The notes: a model not told the origin generated them from the letters alone. Positions 23,908-33,159 are shown, counted from the stretch's first letter. The stretch: 64,000 nt of DNA from Chlorogloeopsis fritschii (GCF_043099315.1 NZ_CP170746.1), one strand, 5' to 3'. Numbers and translations: made by a program.

Positions 23908-26232
23908 TCAGACGTAGACTTCAGATAGCGTGCCAACAAAGAAGCGACTGAAGCGATCGAGGGCTTGCATTTGCTGCCAGCGATTTTCAGCATTTGTGAC
24001 TTTGATTGTGGTCATTTGCTTGATGAAGTCTGTGGGATGGATTTTGAGAATGCCCTTACCAAAGACGGGACTGTTGCTGCTGTCACCTGCATAAACGGTA
24101 ATGTAAAGAGTGGTGGTGTCAGACCAAACATCGAAGCCCAGCTCGTCGTGAATTTCCTTAAAGCCTTCAAAGTAGTAAATTTCTCCTGTTTCCGCAGTCA
24201 TCTGCATCCGGTAACGCATTTGTCGTGTCTTGGGCTGGTCTTTTTCTAGTACAAATAGATTGAACTCGCCGTTGGTAACTGTGAGCGGCTCTGGAGAAAT
24301 AACGGGCGCTGTCACCGTACCAATTATCTTGGCTGGGTGATTGGGATCGTTAAGGAGTACTTCTAAATCGTCTGAAATTACGGTTAAGGTAAATTGTAGG
24401 AATGTGCCATCTTTTTTACCTTGCTGTGCTGCCTTTTGATAGTCGTCTTGAATTTGCGTTGCAAAGAAGCCGCGCATAGTTTCAGTGAACTGAATGCCTA
24501 GTTTGGCTGATGTAGCTGGGGTTGATGGCACTGAAGGCAGGTCGTAGTTAATTGTCCAACCTCTATCTTTGGCAATAAGGACACAGCAGCGCTCGGCTAC
24601 CGCAGAAATTGTTAGTAGTGGATTTACTCCCAGCGTAAGGGGAATTACTGAGCCATCGGCAACGTACAGATTTTCGTAGACATCTGTGCCGTGCTGGCTG
24701 GAAAAAACCTGTCCCTTATGGTTAACTACACCGTGTTCGGCGTCCTCTGCCATGATACAGCCACCTAAAGGATGGACTGTGATTAGATCGTGTCCAAAAA
24801 CGTTAGTCCAAATGGGGTTGGGAATTTGCGTACCACCTAAAGGGCGAGTTGCTTCTTCTAGGCGATCGTTCACCCGTTGAAAGATGGGTTGTTTGCCGAC
24901 GCCTTCCCATCTAATCTTAAGACGATCGCTTTCCAAATACATTCGTCCGGCGGCATCATCATGAGTCATGACTAAGTAAGTCTGGGTATTGCGAACTGCA
25001 CCTGTGTAAGCACCTTGAGCTAAACTTTGTGCTTCTCTGAGTTTTTCTTTAATGCGATCGCCTATGCCACAGTCGGTGTCTTTACCCAGGATTTTGGCAG
25101 CAGCAGCAAAGCTTTGCGGCAATATAGGAGCCAGTGCGCCGGGAATTGAGCCTTCTTCGATCACCATGCCGTTATCCAGTACAGGCTGTTCGCGCATATC
25201 AATAATACCTGTAATGCAAGGGCCGACAGGCTCTTGTTGCCCTGGAAGACGTTCGCCAAAACCAACGCCGTTAATTGTTTGCTCGGTGTTGTAACCAAAT
25301 GCCAGTACATCACCGTTGCCAGTAAAGTTGTGTCCTACTTTTTCGGATAAGGACAAACTAGCTGCTTGAGAACGCAATAAAATTTCTGTAGAACCCAGAG
25401 TGCCTGCTGCTAAAATCACAATATCGGCACTGACAAACATTGTTGGAGCGTCAAACTTTTCTTGCCCGGTATTCTGCAATTGGTAGTGAACCAACCAGCG
25501 ATCGCCTTCCCGTTCCAGATACCGCACGCTTACCTGGGTGTAAATCTCCGCTCCGTGATTCTTTGCATCGGGTAAATAATTCATCAATACAGTATTTTTT
25601 GCCTGATGATTGCAACCAGATACGCAGTCACCGCAGAGATTACAAGCTTTTTGTTCTACACCTACATGATTGACTTTATCTTCAAAAGTAACGTTGATGG
25701 GTGGTCGATAAAACTTTTCATTTAAGTATTTAGAGGATTTTTCTAATGCCTGTAATTTTCGTAGCTGCGGCAAATTCTCTGGATAGGGAGTCGGTTTGAG
25801 CATCTCTTCGGCACGACGATATCCCTCTACTAATAGAGTATCTAAATCGTCACGCAAACCCTTCGGCCAGCGCGGATCTGTAAAAACGCGAGGTTCAGCT
25901 CGCAACGATACGTTAGCGTTAACTAACGATGTACCACCCAAACCGCAACCAACAAATACATTAATATCCTTATCTATATGAAAATCGTACAAACCCGTGC
26001 GTGAACCAACGTGCTTACCACCAGGTAAGTCTAGTTGCATTTCTGCTAAGGCTTCTTTGGGATTGTTGGGGTATTCACCGGGCTTAAATTCTTTACCCCG
26101 CTCTAGTACGCATACCTGTTGCCCGGCACGAGATAGGCGCGATGCAGCGATCGCGCCCCCATATCCAGAACCGATAACAACTACCGTATAGTGATTTTTA
26201 ATGTTCTCAATCGGACTTGATAAGCGAACCAT
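23908..26232 (-). CDS. GMC-type FAD oxidoreductase (cholesterol-oxidase-like) with extra C-terminal domain
   Basis: A 774-residue flavoprotein. The N-terminal Rossmann motif VVVIGSGYGGAIAASRLSRAG (about 17-37) binds FAD. FVGCGLGGTSLVNAN is the second FAD signature, and HPLGGC (His487) with NPLLTISAVAE (Asn537) supply the catalytic pair. This matches the cholesterol-oxidase branch of GMC enzymes, acting on alcohols of sterols, terpenoids or lipids. It carries a CNLCGDCVSGC cluster (Cys197, 200, 203, 207) suited to an Fe-S or zinc site. Residues 577-765 are a domain also found at the N-terminus of the hydrolase at 20698-22395. AAGGA lies about 9 bases before the ATG. First gene of the minus-strand block. 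Confidence 0.9.
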   Translation of the reverse strand: MVRLSSPIENIKNHYTVVVIGSGYGGAIAASRLSRAGQQVCVLERGKEFKPGEYPNNPKEALAEMQLDLPGGKHVGSRTGLYDFHIDKDINVFVGCGLGGTSLVNANVSLRAEPRVFTDPRWPKGLRDDLDTLLVEGYRRAEEMLKPTPYPENLPQLRKLQALEKSSKYLNEKFYRPPINVTFEDKVNHVGVEQKACNLCGDCVSGCNHQAKNTVLMNYLPDAKNHGAEIYTQVSVRYLEREGDRWLVHYQLQNTGQEKFDAPTMFVSADIVILAAGTLGSTEILLRSQAASLSLSEKVGHNFTGNGDVLAFGYNTEQTINGVGFGERLPGQQEPVGPCITGIIDMREQPVLDNGMVIEEGSIPGALAPILPQSFAAAAKILGKDTDCGIGDRIKEKLREAQSLAQGAYTGAVRNTQTYLVMTHDDAAGRMYLESDRLKIRWEGVGKQPIFQRVNDRLEEATRPLGGTQIPNPIWTNVFGHDLITVHPLGGCIMAEDAEHGVVNHKGQVFSSQHGTDVYENLYVADGSVIPLTLGVNPLLTISAVAERCCVLIAKDRGWTINYDLPSVPSTPATSAKLGIQFTETMRGFFATQIQDDYQKAAQQGKKDGTFLQFTLTVISDDLEVLLNDPNHPAKIIGTVTAPVISPEPLTVTNGEFNLFVLEKDQPKTRQMRYRMQMTAETGEIYYFEGFKEIHDELGFDVWSDTTTLYITVYAGDSSNSPVFGKGILKIHPTDFIKQMTTIKVTNAENRWQQMQALDRFSRFFVGTLSEVYV

Positions 26233-27112
26233 GCTATCTTTTCCTTGGAATAATATAAATTAGCTAATGCACCCCAGCCAACGCAGAACAAATAAAAAAG
26301 ACCATCAAGCCAAAACCTAGATATTGCTGGGTTAATTGTGTACTTCAACAACAAAAGAAGTAATTCTGTAAAATTTACAAATTTTGATAGTTTCAAGTGA
26401 TTGCATCTAAGTTGATGCAAAGCTGTGTTCTACAAAGAACAACGATAAAAGACACCACGGGTTGATTATTTTCTCTCTAACCTCTTAGTAAATATTTGAC
26501 AAAAAAATAACATCATTAGTTCTCGTTTAACAGTAAAAACCATTACCCTTAAGTATGAACTAATGACACGGAGGCTACGTTATTTAAAGGCTTTGTTCAG
26601 GGAAATAGCAGGTTTAATTAGAATTTCGAGAGCTAGTATAACTGTAAGCAATTATACGAGCTTAAATTTTAATGATTTTTTACGAAAGTAGTGAGTTTAT
26701 CAGCAGAGGTAAGTGCATTCAGGATAAACCCCCGCTTTCTTGAGAGTCGGGCAACTTATTTGTGAATTGGCTTCTGAGTTTTATGAATAAATTGACTGAA
26801 CTTCAGAAATAAAGTTCAGAAAGCTATAAATCCTTTTTTCAAAAATAATTTTTACTCATATCTCATTTAATGATGAGTATTATGAATTGACATATCTATA
26901 TAGCTTCTATTTAATAGAGATATAATCCACTATAACCAACATATTTGCATAAGAATACTATATTATGCATTGTACAAAAAGACTGTAAAGATTTGACAAA
27001 ATACAAGTTGTCCAGATGAAAATAACCTCAAACAAGAAAGTGAAAACGCAAGTTAGGAATTGATAACTCAATTCCTATTAGTTTAATTGGTAGCAGAATA
27101 TGAGGTAACAAA
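26233..27112. other. Gene-free AT-rich region upstream of the GMC gene
   Basis: About 880 bases without a convincing gene on either strand. It should hold the minus-strand promoter of the GMC block and the plus-strand promoter of the small gene at 27113. Visible items: an AT-rich palindrome TCTATTTAATAGA near 26905, a TATAAT box near 26920, and long A/T tracts. No known riboswitch, tRNA or repeat family was recognised; an unannotated small RNA is possible. Confidence 0.4.
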
Positions 27113-27394
27113 ATGAGAATTATATTCCATGTCATTATCAAAATTTTTCCCAATCCTGGTAAGCGTGGTGGCGGTAAGTTTGTAAATGGCGTCGCTACTA
27201 TAATTAGCGCTCTCGCTAGCTTAATAATTACAAGCTATCAGGTAGATTTCATGCCTTACAATTCAGAAAATATTCACTTAAATGACCAACAAAATCGCAC
27301 TTGTCCTTTTGTACAAACAATACCCACCGAGAATCGTCAACAATCATTACCTATTGTTAAGAATCAAGTTCTTGATGAAAAGATTAATGATTAA
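27113..27394 (+). CDS. Small hypothetical protein
   Basis: 93 residues, start supported by GAGGT with 7 bases to the ATG. A basic, glycine-rich N-terminus (NPGKRGGGK) precedes one hydrophobic segment (about residues 25-41, ATIISALASLIIT), then a polar tail with a single Cys. No family recognised. The clean ribosome-binding site favours a real gene, but composition is close to the AT-rich surroundings. Confidence 0.45.
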   Translation: MRIIFHVIIKIFPNPGKRGGGKFVNGVATIISALASLIITSYQVDFMPYNSENIHLNDQQNRTCPFVQTIPTENRQQSLPIVKNQVLDEKIND

Positions 27395-27506
27395 AATCAT
27401 TGGCTAATTCAACTAATTATTTACAGCTAGGGGTGGGAGAAACAAATTTATAAGTGTGGAATAAGGAGTTTCAAGGAAATTAACTATCTATTTCAAATGC
27501 AGAACA

Positions 27507-27734
27507 ATGAAAACTAATCAGGACAGTCTTCTATTTCGGTTTGCTTTTAACTCTCTCAAATATTTTTTATTAGCATTGATGGGACTTGCGATCGCCTATG
27601 TTATCTCAGCCTGTTTCGGTGCATTAAATATTGCTCTCATGCTACTGCCGATAGTTATAGATTTTGTTGGGCGATTGGGCATTATCGTATTTTGTGCGAT
27701 CGCTATAACCATAATTATTGAGTCTTTGCGCTAG
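27507..27734 (+). CDS. Small hypothetical membrane protein
   Basis: 75 residues with two strong hydrophobic helices (about 15-41 and 44-72) and a short basic start. The coding sequence includes two GCGATCGC octamers in frame, usual for genes of this genome. Ribosome-binding site weak (AAGGAG lies too far upstream). No family recognised. Confidence 0.5.
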   Translation: MKTNQDSLLFRFAFNSLKYFLLALMGLAIAYVISACFGALNIALMLLPIVIDFVGRLGIIVFCAIAITIIIESLR

Positions 27735-28208
27735 ATACAGCAAAATTCCGCCATTACCTTCTTTGAATAGGGGCGCAGAAATTTGAGCGAAGTACCTCAT
27801 AATTCTTGCTATGTGCCTTTGGTTGAGAATTAATCAACCAAAGGCTGCTTAATCAGAGGTGAAATTGTTTCAAAGGGAATAGGGAAAGAGATTTTCATGC
27901 TTGGTTGTGGGATTTCCCCGTGATAGCTTACTTGAAGGTGTAGGGTGTAGGGAAAATACTTTTTTTAAGTTAGACGCCCACGTGATTTGAACGCACAACG
28001 AATCGGTGAAAATCCCTTTTCCCTAGTCCCTAGTCCCTAGCCTCTAGTCCCTAGCCCCTATTTTCAGGTGAGTTAAGAAAGTTAAGAAAAAATAACCTAT
28101 GCTAAATATAAAACTAAGTATTTGTAGTAGTTACTGTCAGTGCTTCTTTTTAGCAGCACACTGGCGAAGTATAAATTATTTACTTTCTTGACTTCAATAA
28201 CATAGATT
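27735..28208. repeat. Intergenic region with CTAGTCC heptamer repeats
   Basis: Noncoding stretch of about 470 bases. At 28019-28066 there are tandem heptamers CTAGTCC/CTAGCCT/CTAGCCC of the family also seen at 14661-14694. The remainder is AT-rich and must contain the promoter of the vMAP gene; nothing more specific is seen. Confidence 0.6.
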
Positions 28209-29147
28209 ATGGGGATTGAAGAAGCATTACAGTTTATAGATGAATTGCTTGCAAAAACAGGGGAGTGTCTATCTGAGACTCAAAGGATTGTGTTTGTAGC
28301 TTCTTGGCAAGGGCAGAAATATGGAGAAATCATGGTTCCTAACTATGCTCCCGGTTACATAGAGAGAACAGTTGCCCCTGAACTGTGGAATTTGCTGTCA
28401 AGGATAATAGAAAAAAAAGTTACCAAAAAGAACCTGCGAAGTGTAATAGAGCAGGTGTGGTTGCAGCATTCACAGCTAGAAGGATTTCAAACGCAAGAAA
28501 ATTCCACATTGATAGAGAATTACTCTGAAGAAGATGCGATCGCCTCAGAGTTTGAATTTTGCCCAGCCCATATTTTATTTCATCAACATTATCAAGAAAC
28601 CTTTACAATTGAATCCTCAAGTAATTCAGACCTTTGCTATATCTTCATAAACACCAGACACTTTAAAAATTGTAAAGCCAGACTTTTAAGAACTATCTCG
28701 CAGTATAAATCCGATGAAAATTTCAGCGCATCTGTTCAAGAAGCCGTTGTTTGGTCTTTACTTGGCAATGCCGAATTACTAATCACATTTAGAGCTACAA
28801 ATAATGTAGTTGATAGTTTTAATGAGTCATTGCACGAAGAGCTTTCTGGGATACTAGATGAACCTCATGATGGTAGTCATTATGGTATTTTTTTGATTAA
28901 AATTAGTGATGAATATTCACGAGTTCATACTCACAATTATTTTCAACCACAAGAAGAAATTTTTCAGCCAGGAAGACGTCTTTATCAAAAAGAGTTCCCT
29001 TATGAAGAGCTTCGCAGTGTTAAAGCTTTTATTAAATTAAGATTTGTTGGGGATGGTACAATTAGCGACCGATTAATCGCCAATATTAGTACAAATATTA
29101 GAGAATTTAAAGATGTTTTAGAAGGTTATTCAGTTTCTATCGATTGA
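28209..29147 (+). CDS. vMAP-type HTH domain protein with unknown C-terminal domain
   Basis: 312 residues. Residues 1-85 match the N-terminal HTH of vWA-MoxR-associated proteins (LSETQRIVFVASWQGQKYGEI, the GYIERTVAPELWNLLS helix, then KKVTKKNLRSVIE). That module is frequent in cyanobacterial multi-component conflict or signalling proteins, joined to NACHT, CHAT, TPR or similar effectors. Here the C-terminal 200 residues show none of these; they look like an alpha/beta domain with several His and Cys (FCPAHILFHQHY, CYIFINTRHFKNCKARL). No vWA or MoxR gene is nearby. Possibly an orphan effector or sensor. Confidence 0.65.
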   Translation: MGIEEALQFIDELLAKTGECLSETQRIVFVASWQGQKYGEIMVPNYAPGYIERTVAPELWNLLSRIIEKKVTKKNLRSVIEQVWLQHSQLEGFQTQENSTLIENYSEEDAIASEFEFCPAHILFHQHYQETFTIESSSNSDLCYIFINTRHFKNCKARLLRTISQYKSDENFSASVQEAVVWSLLGNAELLITFRATNNVVDSFNESLHEELSGILDEPHDGSHYGIFLIKISDEYSRVHTHNYFQPQEEIFQPGRRLYQKEFPYEELRSVKAFIKLRFVGDGTISDRLIANISTNIREFKDVLEGYSVSID

Positions 29148-29338
29148 CGATATATAATTATCGAAGTTCATATGCCTTGTGGTCGTCTATTTCGCCTAAA
29201 TCAATTATCAAAGCTTCTGGAAGACGTTTTGAATAATAACCTTCTCAAAGAGACTTATCTTGCCTATGACCTTAATTACCACACTTAGCATAGATAAATT
29301 ATAGTAGATGTGGATTATAAGGAAAATCAATAAAAACC

Positions 29339-30187
29339 ATGAAAAATCAACATTTGTTCAAGCCCAAAATTGTTAAATTTGATGCAATAAAATTACCAAC
29401 ATATCCTATTTCAATATCACAGTTACCTGCTCTTGGCGATCGCAAGTTTATAACCATACAACTGCAAGCTAATACATTGCTTGAAAAGGCACTAGGATGG
29501 ACAGACAAGCAAGTTGCAAATACAGCAATATTACTACTTATACTTGATGGTTCGCTTGTCACTCCAGAAATGAAATTAGAAAGAGGTTCGCTGGCTAGTC
29601 TATCTAAAATTAATGAAGTATTTGCCAGTCAAGAAGGATGCACGTTAGGATTAATTGCTTGGTCATTACAAGATTCAACAATTCCAGAACATATGTCATA
29701 CCACTGCCCGCAGTTATTGTGGTACGACAAGTATGAAGCATGGGTAGGAAAATTAAATTTTGATGTATATGGTAGTGACTTCCTCTTCCCTTGGAATGGA
29801 TACGCAATTAAAATACCATCACAAGAAAATCAACAAGAAAAAAAAGCGTGTTTGCATATACATAAAAGACTGAAAAACTTAATTTTTATTCAAGGTTCAT
29901 CAGCAGCTACGGTAGGTTACTTAGTTGTTGAAGACGATGGGCATTATATTGCTTGGCCTTTGCGTAGTGGAGATGTTATTCTCGTGCAACCAGGTGTTAA
30001 GCATAATCTTGTATCAGCTGATAATGGCGAAGCTTTGCAGTTTTTTGTCTTCAATGACACTCCTTCAGATTATCAAGAACCAGAGACATCTGATTACCAT
30101 GTTTTAGATTGCATTCCTTGGCATAAGGTTACAATTGCATCACGCCCTCATCCGGAATCCCTCATGGTAAATGTAGGAGTCGCTTAG
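29339..30187 (+). CDS. Cupin-like protein coupled to an aminotransferase gene
   Basis: 282 residues, no signal peptide. The C-terminal part (about residues 160-250) has a cupin-like segment with HIHKRLKNL, SGDVILVQPGVKHNL and FFVFNDTP, suggesting a small-molecule or metal-binding beta-barrel. The N-terminal 150 residues are not recognised but may be a second, degenerate cupin. Its stop codon abuts the ATG of the aminotransferase gene (TAGATG), so both are almost certainly co-translated and act in one step or pathway. Confidence 0.6.
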   Translation: MKNQHLFKPKIVKFDAIKLPTYPISISQLPALGDRKFITIQLQANTLLEKALGWTDKQVANTAILLLILDGSLVTPEMKLERGSLASLSKINEVFASQEGCTLGLIAWSLQDSTIPEHMSYHCPQLLWYDKYEAWVGKLNFDVYGSDFLFPWNGYAIKIPSQENQQEKKACLHIHKRLKNLIFIQGSSAATVGYLVVEDDGHYIAWPLRSGDVILVQPGVKHNLVSADNGEALQFFVFNDTPSDYQEPETSDYHVLDCIPWHKVTIASRPHPESLMVNVGVA

Positions 30188-31057
30188 ATGCTATTTGAAG
30201 CTACAAAAATTGCTTGGCATAATGGACGTTTAGTTGAGCGCGAACAAGCTGCGCCATCCATTGCTAGCCACTCCCTTCATTTGGGCATTGGGGTTTTTGA
30301 TGGAATGATGGCTTATTGGAATCGCGATCGCTATTACATTCACAAAATTGATGCACATTTAGAACGTTTTCGCATCGGTTCCCAAAAAATGGATCTAGGA
30401 TTTTCTTGGTCTAATCAAGAGTTAAAACTAGGTATAGAGGAACTTTTAAGTCAGCTTCCCCCAACTGATTATTATATTCGACCTATTGTCTACCGTTCAT
30501 GTCCTCAAATCAATGTTACAGGAAGCGATCGCATCCCTGTTGATGTGGCAATTTTTGGGGTTATTGCTCCACGTGATGTAGAAAAACCTCTTTCTTGCCA
30601 TATTTCCCCTTATGAACGCGTATCCAGTCTCGCAATTCCCGTTACTTGGAAAATCTGTGGTTCTTACGTCAATAGTTACTTAGCCCGACGTGCAGCAGAG
30701 AAAGCTGGATTTAATGATGGTATTATGCTCGATCAAAAAGGCCGAATCACAGAAGCCTCGGCTGCAAATCTTTTTCTATTGGATCGAGAAACAATTGTCA
30801 CACCTGCACTTACTCCAGAAATTTTCCCTGGAATTACGCGATTCACTTTACTCGATATTGCTAAGTCTTTAGGAATAGAAGTAGTCGAGCGTGATGTGTA
30901 TCCTCAAGAATTAGAAAATTTTGAGGGAGCTTTTTTAGCTTCTACTTTAATGGAGTTAAAACCATTGGAAAGGATAGATTGGTGCAAGTATAATTCCTCA
31001 AATCATCCTTTATATCGCTCTCTTTTAAAAGATTTTCAAGAAATAACACATCAATAA
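30188..31057 (+). CDS. Class IV (branched-chain/D-amino-acid type) aminotransferase
   Basis: PLP enzyme of fold type IV, 289 residues. Start region HSLHLGIGVFDGMMAYWN, Arg-rich substrate segment HLERFRIGS, Schiff-base lysine in VTWKICGSYVNSYLA (about residue 156), GRITEASAANLFLL and the phosphate-binding GITR. This is the IlvE/D-alanine aminotransferase/ADC-lyase group; IlvE is the usual default, but the pairing with a cupin-like gene suggests a specialised substrate. No amino-acid biosynthesis genes are adjacent. Confidence 0.85.
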   Translation: MLFEATKIAWHNGRLVEREQAAPSIASHSLHLGIGVFDGMMAYWNRDRYYIHKIDAHLERFRIGSQKMDLGFSWSNQELKLGIEELLSQLPPTDYYIRPIVYRSCPQINVTGSDRIPVDVAIFGVIAPRDVEKPLSCHISPYERVSSLAIPVTWKICGSYVNSYLARRAAEKAGFNDGIMLDQKGRITEASAANLFLLDRETIVTPALTPEIFPGITRFTLLDIAKSLGIEVVERDVYPQELENFEGAFLASTLMELKPLERIDWCKYNSSNHPLYRSLLKDFQEITHQ

Positions 31058-31082
31058 TTTTATTAGTAAGTTTTATCGATAA

Positions 31083-31595
31083 TTAATTTCTACGTAAAAT
31101 CGTACCCAATTTTTGAATAGCTTGAATATAATCTGCGGGCAAACCACAAACCAAAGCACCATTAATAATATGTTCTAAATAGTCAACAGTGGGCAGTAAT
31201 CCTTCTGTAATCCACTGAGGTTGAGCAACATAAGTATAAGCATTCATTCTAGAGGTATTATCTAGATTAACTTTGACTTCAACACGTTGATAAAGTATGG
31301 GATGTCCTTCATATTTGTCTAGTTCAAACAAATCTATCTCATCAAGTTGAATAATAATTCCTCTAACGTGCCGTGTAGGATGGGGAACAATATTAGCTCC
31401 TACTCTCTGTTGTTCTGCAAACATATTAAAACGCAATTCATATCCTGGTAGCGAAGCAAGTTGATAACTACCATCCCAGTTTCGGAGACGCGATCGCAAA
31501 CGCATTGGATTCAGATTTGAACCATATGCAAAGACATTATGTAATTTTTGATTTGTAATTTTTTGTTCACATTTATGAATTGATTGCATATTCAT
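31083..31595 (-). CDS. Gamma-glutamylcyclotransferase-like protein
   Basis: 170 residues with the family's N-terminal glycine loop FAYGSNLNP (YGSN at 24-27) and the catalytic glutamate in LDKYEGHP. Members release 5-oxoproline from gamma-glutamyl peptides or amines. A shorter start at Met3 is possible. It converges on the aminotransferase gene with a 25-base gap. Confidence 0.82.
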   Translation of the reverse strand: MNMQSIHKCEQKITNQKLHNVFAYGSNLNPMRLRSRLRNWDGSYQLASLPGYELRFNMFAEQQRVGANIVPHPTRHVRGIIIQLDEIDLFELDKYEGHPILYQRVEVKVNLDNTSRMNAYTYVAQPQWITEGLLPTVDYLEHIINGALVCGLPADYIQAIQKLGTILRRN

Positions 31596-31725
31596 TTTTC
31601 GTCAACCAGCAAGTATATATTTTTTCAAAAGTAGAATATTTTGCACGCTAGGATATGCAATAAATATTGTACGACCATTTTTATTTCTATAATTGTTATA
31701 AATACTACTAATTACAGTTTTTTGA

Positions 31726-31790
31726 AGTGGACATTGCCCGTCAAAGTTCATTTAGTAAACATTTTAGATAGCGGTGAGCAATGCCCACCC
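31726..31790. repeat. Dispersed palindromic element, family A copy 2
   Basis: GTGGACATTGCCCGTCAAAG…GCGGTGAGCAATGCCCACCC, related to 20561-20617. It lies in the gap between two minus-strand genes. Confidence 0.75.
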
Positions 31791-31863
31791 TGAAATTTGT
31801 GGTTTAATCATGTGAAAACACTGCAATTTTGATTATTTAAAAATCTATTTACAAAATGAAATA

Positions 31864-33159
31864 CTATTTAAACGCTTGAAGATTTTCAGGAGTTATCTGC
31901 TCAACAACCTTAATACTTCCATCACCCGCAACAGTCCAGATATCATAGTTACCAGTAACATCTCCTTGAGAGTCAAAATCAACATTACTCCCAGCTCCTT
32001 CATAATTAATCTTCTTGCCTTGTCGAATTAGATCTAATGCTTGACAAACATCACTAACTTTTTCTCCAGGAGGGTTAGTAACTGTTCGGATATGTTCTTT
32101 AATAGTTTCGCCAGCAGTAGATTTAGCTGATTCTGCTGCTAAAATTAAAGCAGCCGTAGCATCCCAAGTATTAGGATCGTATATACTTGGTTCTTGACCA
32201 TTGTAGGCTTTTTTATAAATCTCTCTAAATTTTGAGAATGCTGGGCCTTTTGCACTAGGTGCTGTACCAGTAATATTAGCAGTCGGCAAAATTAATTTTC
32301 CATCATGACTTTTTCCTACTAGTTGAGATAAATTAGCATCCTTCAATCCATCAGATAAAATTAATGGAGTTTTTGCTAACAATCCGCGTTCATAAATAGA
32401 ACGTAATACGAGGCTACCTGTTTGGGAATAATCTATCAAGAGTACAGCATCTGGATTACCTTGAAAGGAATTTAATACTTCGGTGTTGAATGTAATTGCA
32501 TTGGATGGATAAAAAGCAAGATTATTTTTATTTACTATCTGTCCTCCTAAAGCTTCAAAAGCTGGTATAAAAGCATTAACTAAACCTCTTCCATAATCAT
32601 TATTAACAGCTAAAATAGAAACTTTTTTATATCCTTTTGTTTGAGCTATTTGAGCAATTACTGGCCCTTGAAAAGTATCTGGAGGAGCTGTACGAAACCA
32701 AAAGCCTTTGAAATCTCCCTTCTTGGCTCGTTCTGTAAAGCTAGGGCTAGTGCTAGAAGGAGAAATCATCACTATTTGATTTCTCACAGCAATATTTACT
32801 GCTGCCGCAGATGTAGCACTTCCAGCGCCTCCTACCACACCAGAAACTTTATCTAAATAAGCTAGTTTAGACATAGCCTCGGCTCCTACTTGTGGTTTTG
32901 ATTGATCGTCAACCGAAATTAAGGTGACTGGCTTCCCCATTACCCCACCACAAGCGTTAACAGTTTTGATTAAGAGATTGGCTGTTTTTTGCATAGGTAT
33001 ACCATATGCAGAAATCTCTCCTGTTAAAGGCAAAAGTGTACCAATTTTGAGCGAATTACTAACAGATGAATTAGCTCTGAATTCACAAGAAGTACTTAGT
33101 AGTAGTAGCACTAAAAGACTAAAGCGAATGTGGAAGAATCTCATCCTCTTAGCGTGCAT
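31864..33159 (-). CDS. ABC transporter substrate-binding lipoprotein, branched-chain amino-acid type
   Basis: Type I periplasmic binding protein (LivJ/Peripla_BP_6) of about 431 residues. A signal peptide ends in the lipobox LSTSC (Cys25 from this start). The mature part starts IGTLLPLTGEISAYG, with SPSSTSPSFTERA and NNDYGRGLVNAF typical of amino-acid or urea/amide binding members. The start is uncertain: ATG at 33159 or 33144 both give a good signal peptide, and neither has a good ribosome-binding site. No permease or ATPase genes are adjacent, so the partner transporter is elsewhere. Confidence 0.85.
   Translation of the reverse strand: MHAKRMRFFHIRFSLLVLLLLSTSCEFRANSSVSNSLKIGTLLPLTGEISAYGIPMQKTANLLIKTVNACGGVMGKPVTLISVDDQSKPQVGAEAMSKLAYLDKVSGVVGGAGSATSAAAVNIAVRNQIVMISPSSTSPSFTERAKKGDFKGFWFRTAPPDTFQGPVIAQIAQTKGYKKVSILAVNNDYGRGLVNAFIPAFEALGGQIVNKNNLAFYPSNAITFNTEVLNSFQGNPDAVLLIDYSQTGSLVLRSIYERGLLAKTPLILSDGLKDANLSQLVGKSHDGKLILPTANITGTAPSAKGPAFSKFREIYKKAYNGQEPSIYDPNTWDATAALILAAESAKSTAGETIKEHIRTVTNPPGEKVSDVCQALDLIRQGKKINYEGAGSNVDFDSQGDVTGNYDIWTVAGDGSIKVVEQITPENLQAFK

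Noticed and set aside
12362..26232. Classical secondary-metabolite cluster (NRPS, PKS, terpene)
   Set aside because: No core synthase, carrier protein or prenyltransferase is found; only tailoring-type or catabolic enzymes.
27960..28010. A TTTGAAC-containing segment resembling a tRNA T-arm
   Set aside because: No acceptor stem, anticodon loop or matching T-stem could be folded around it.
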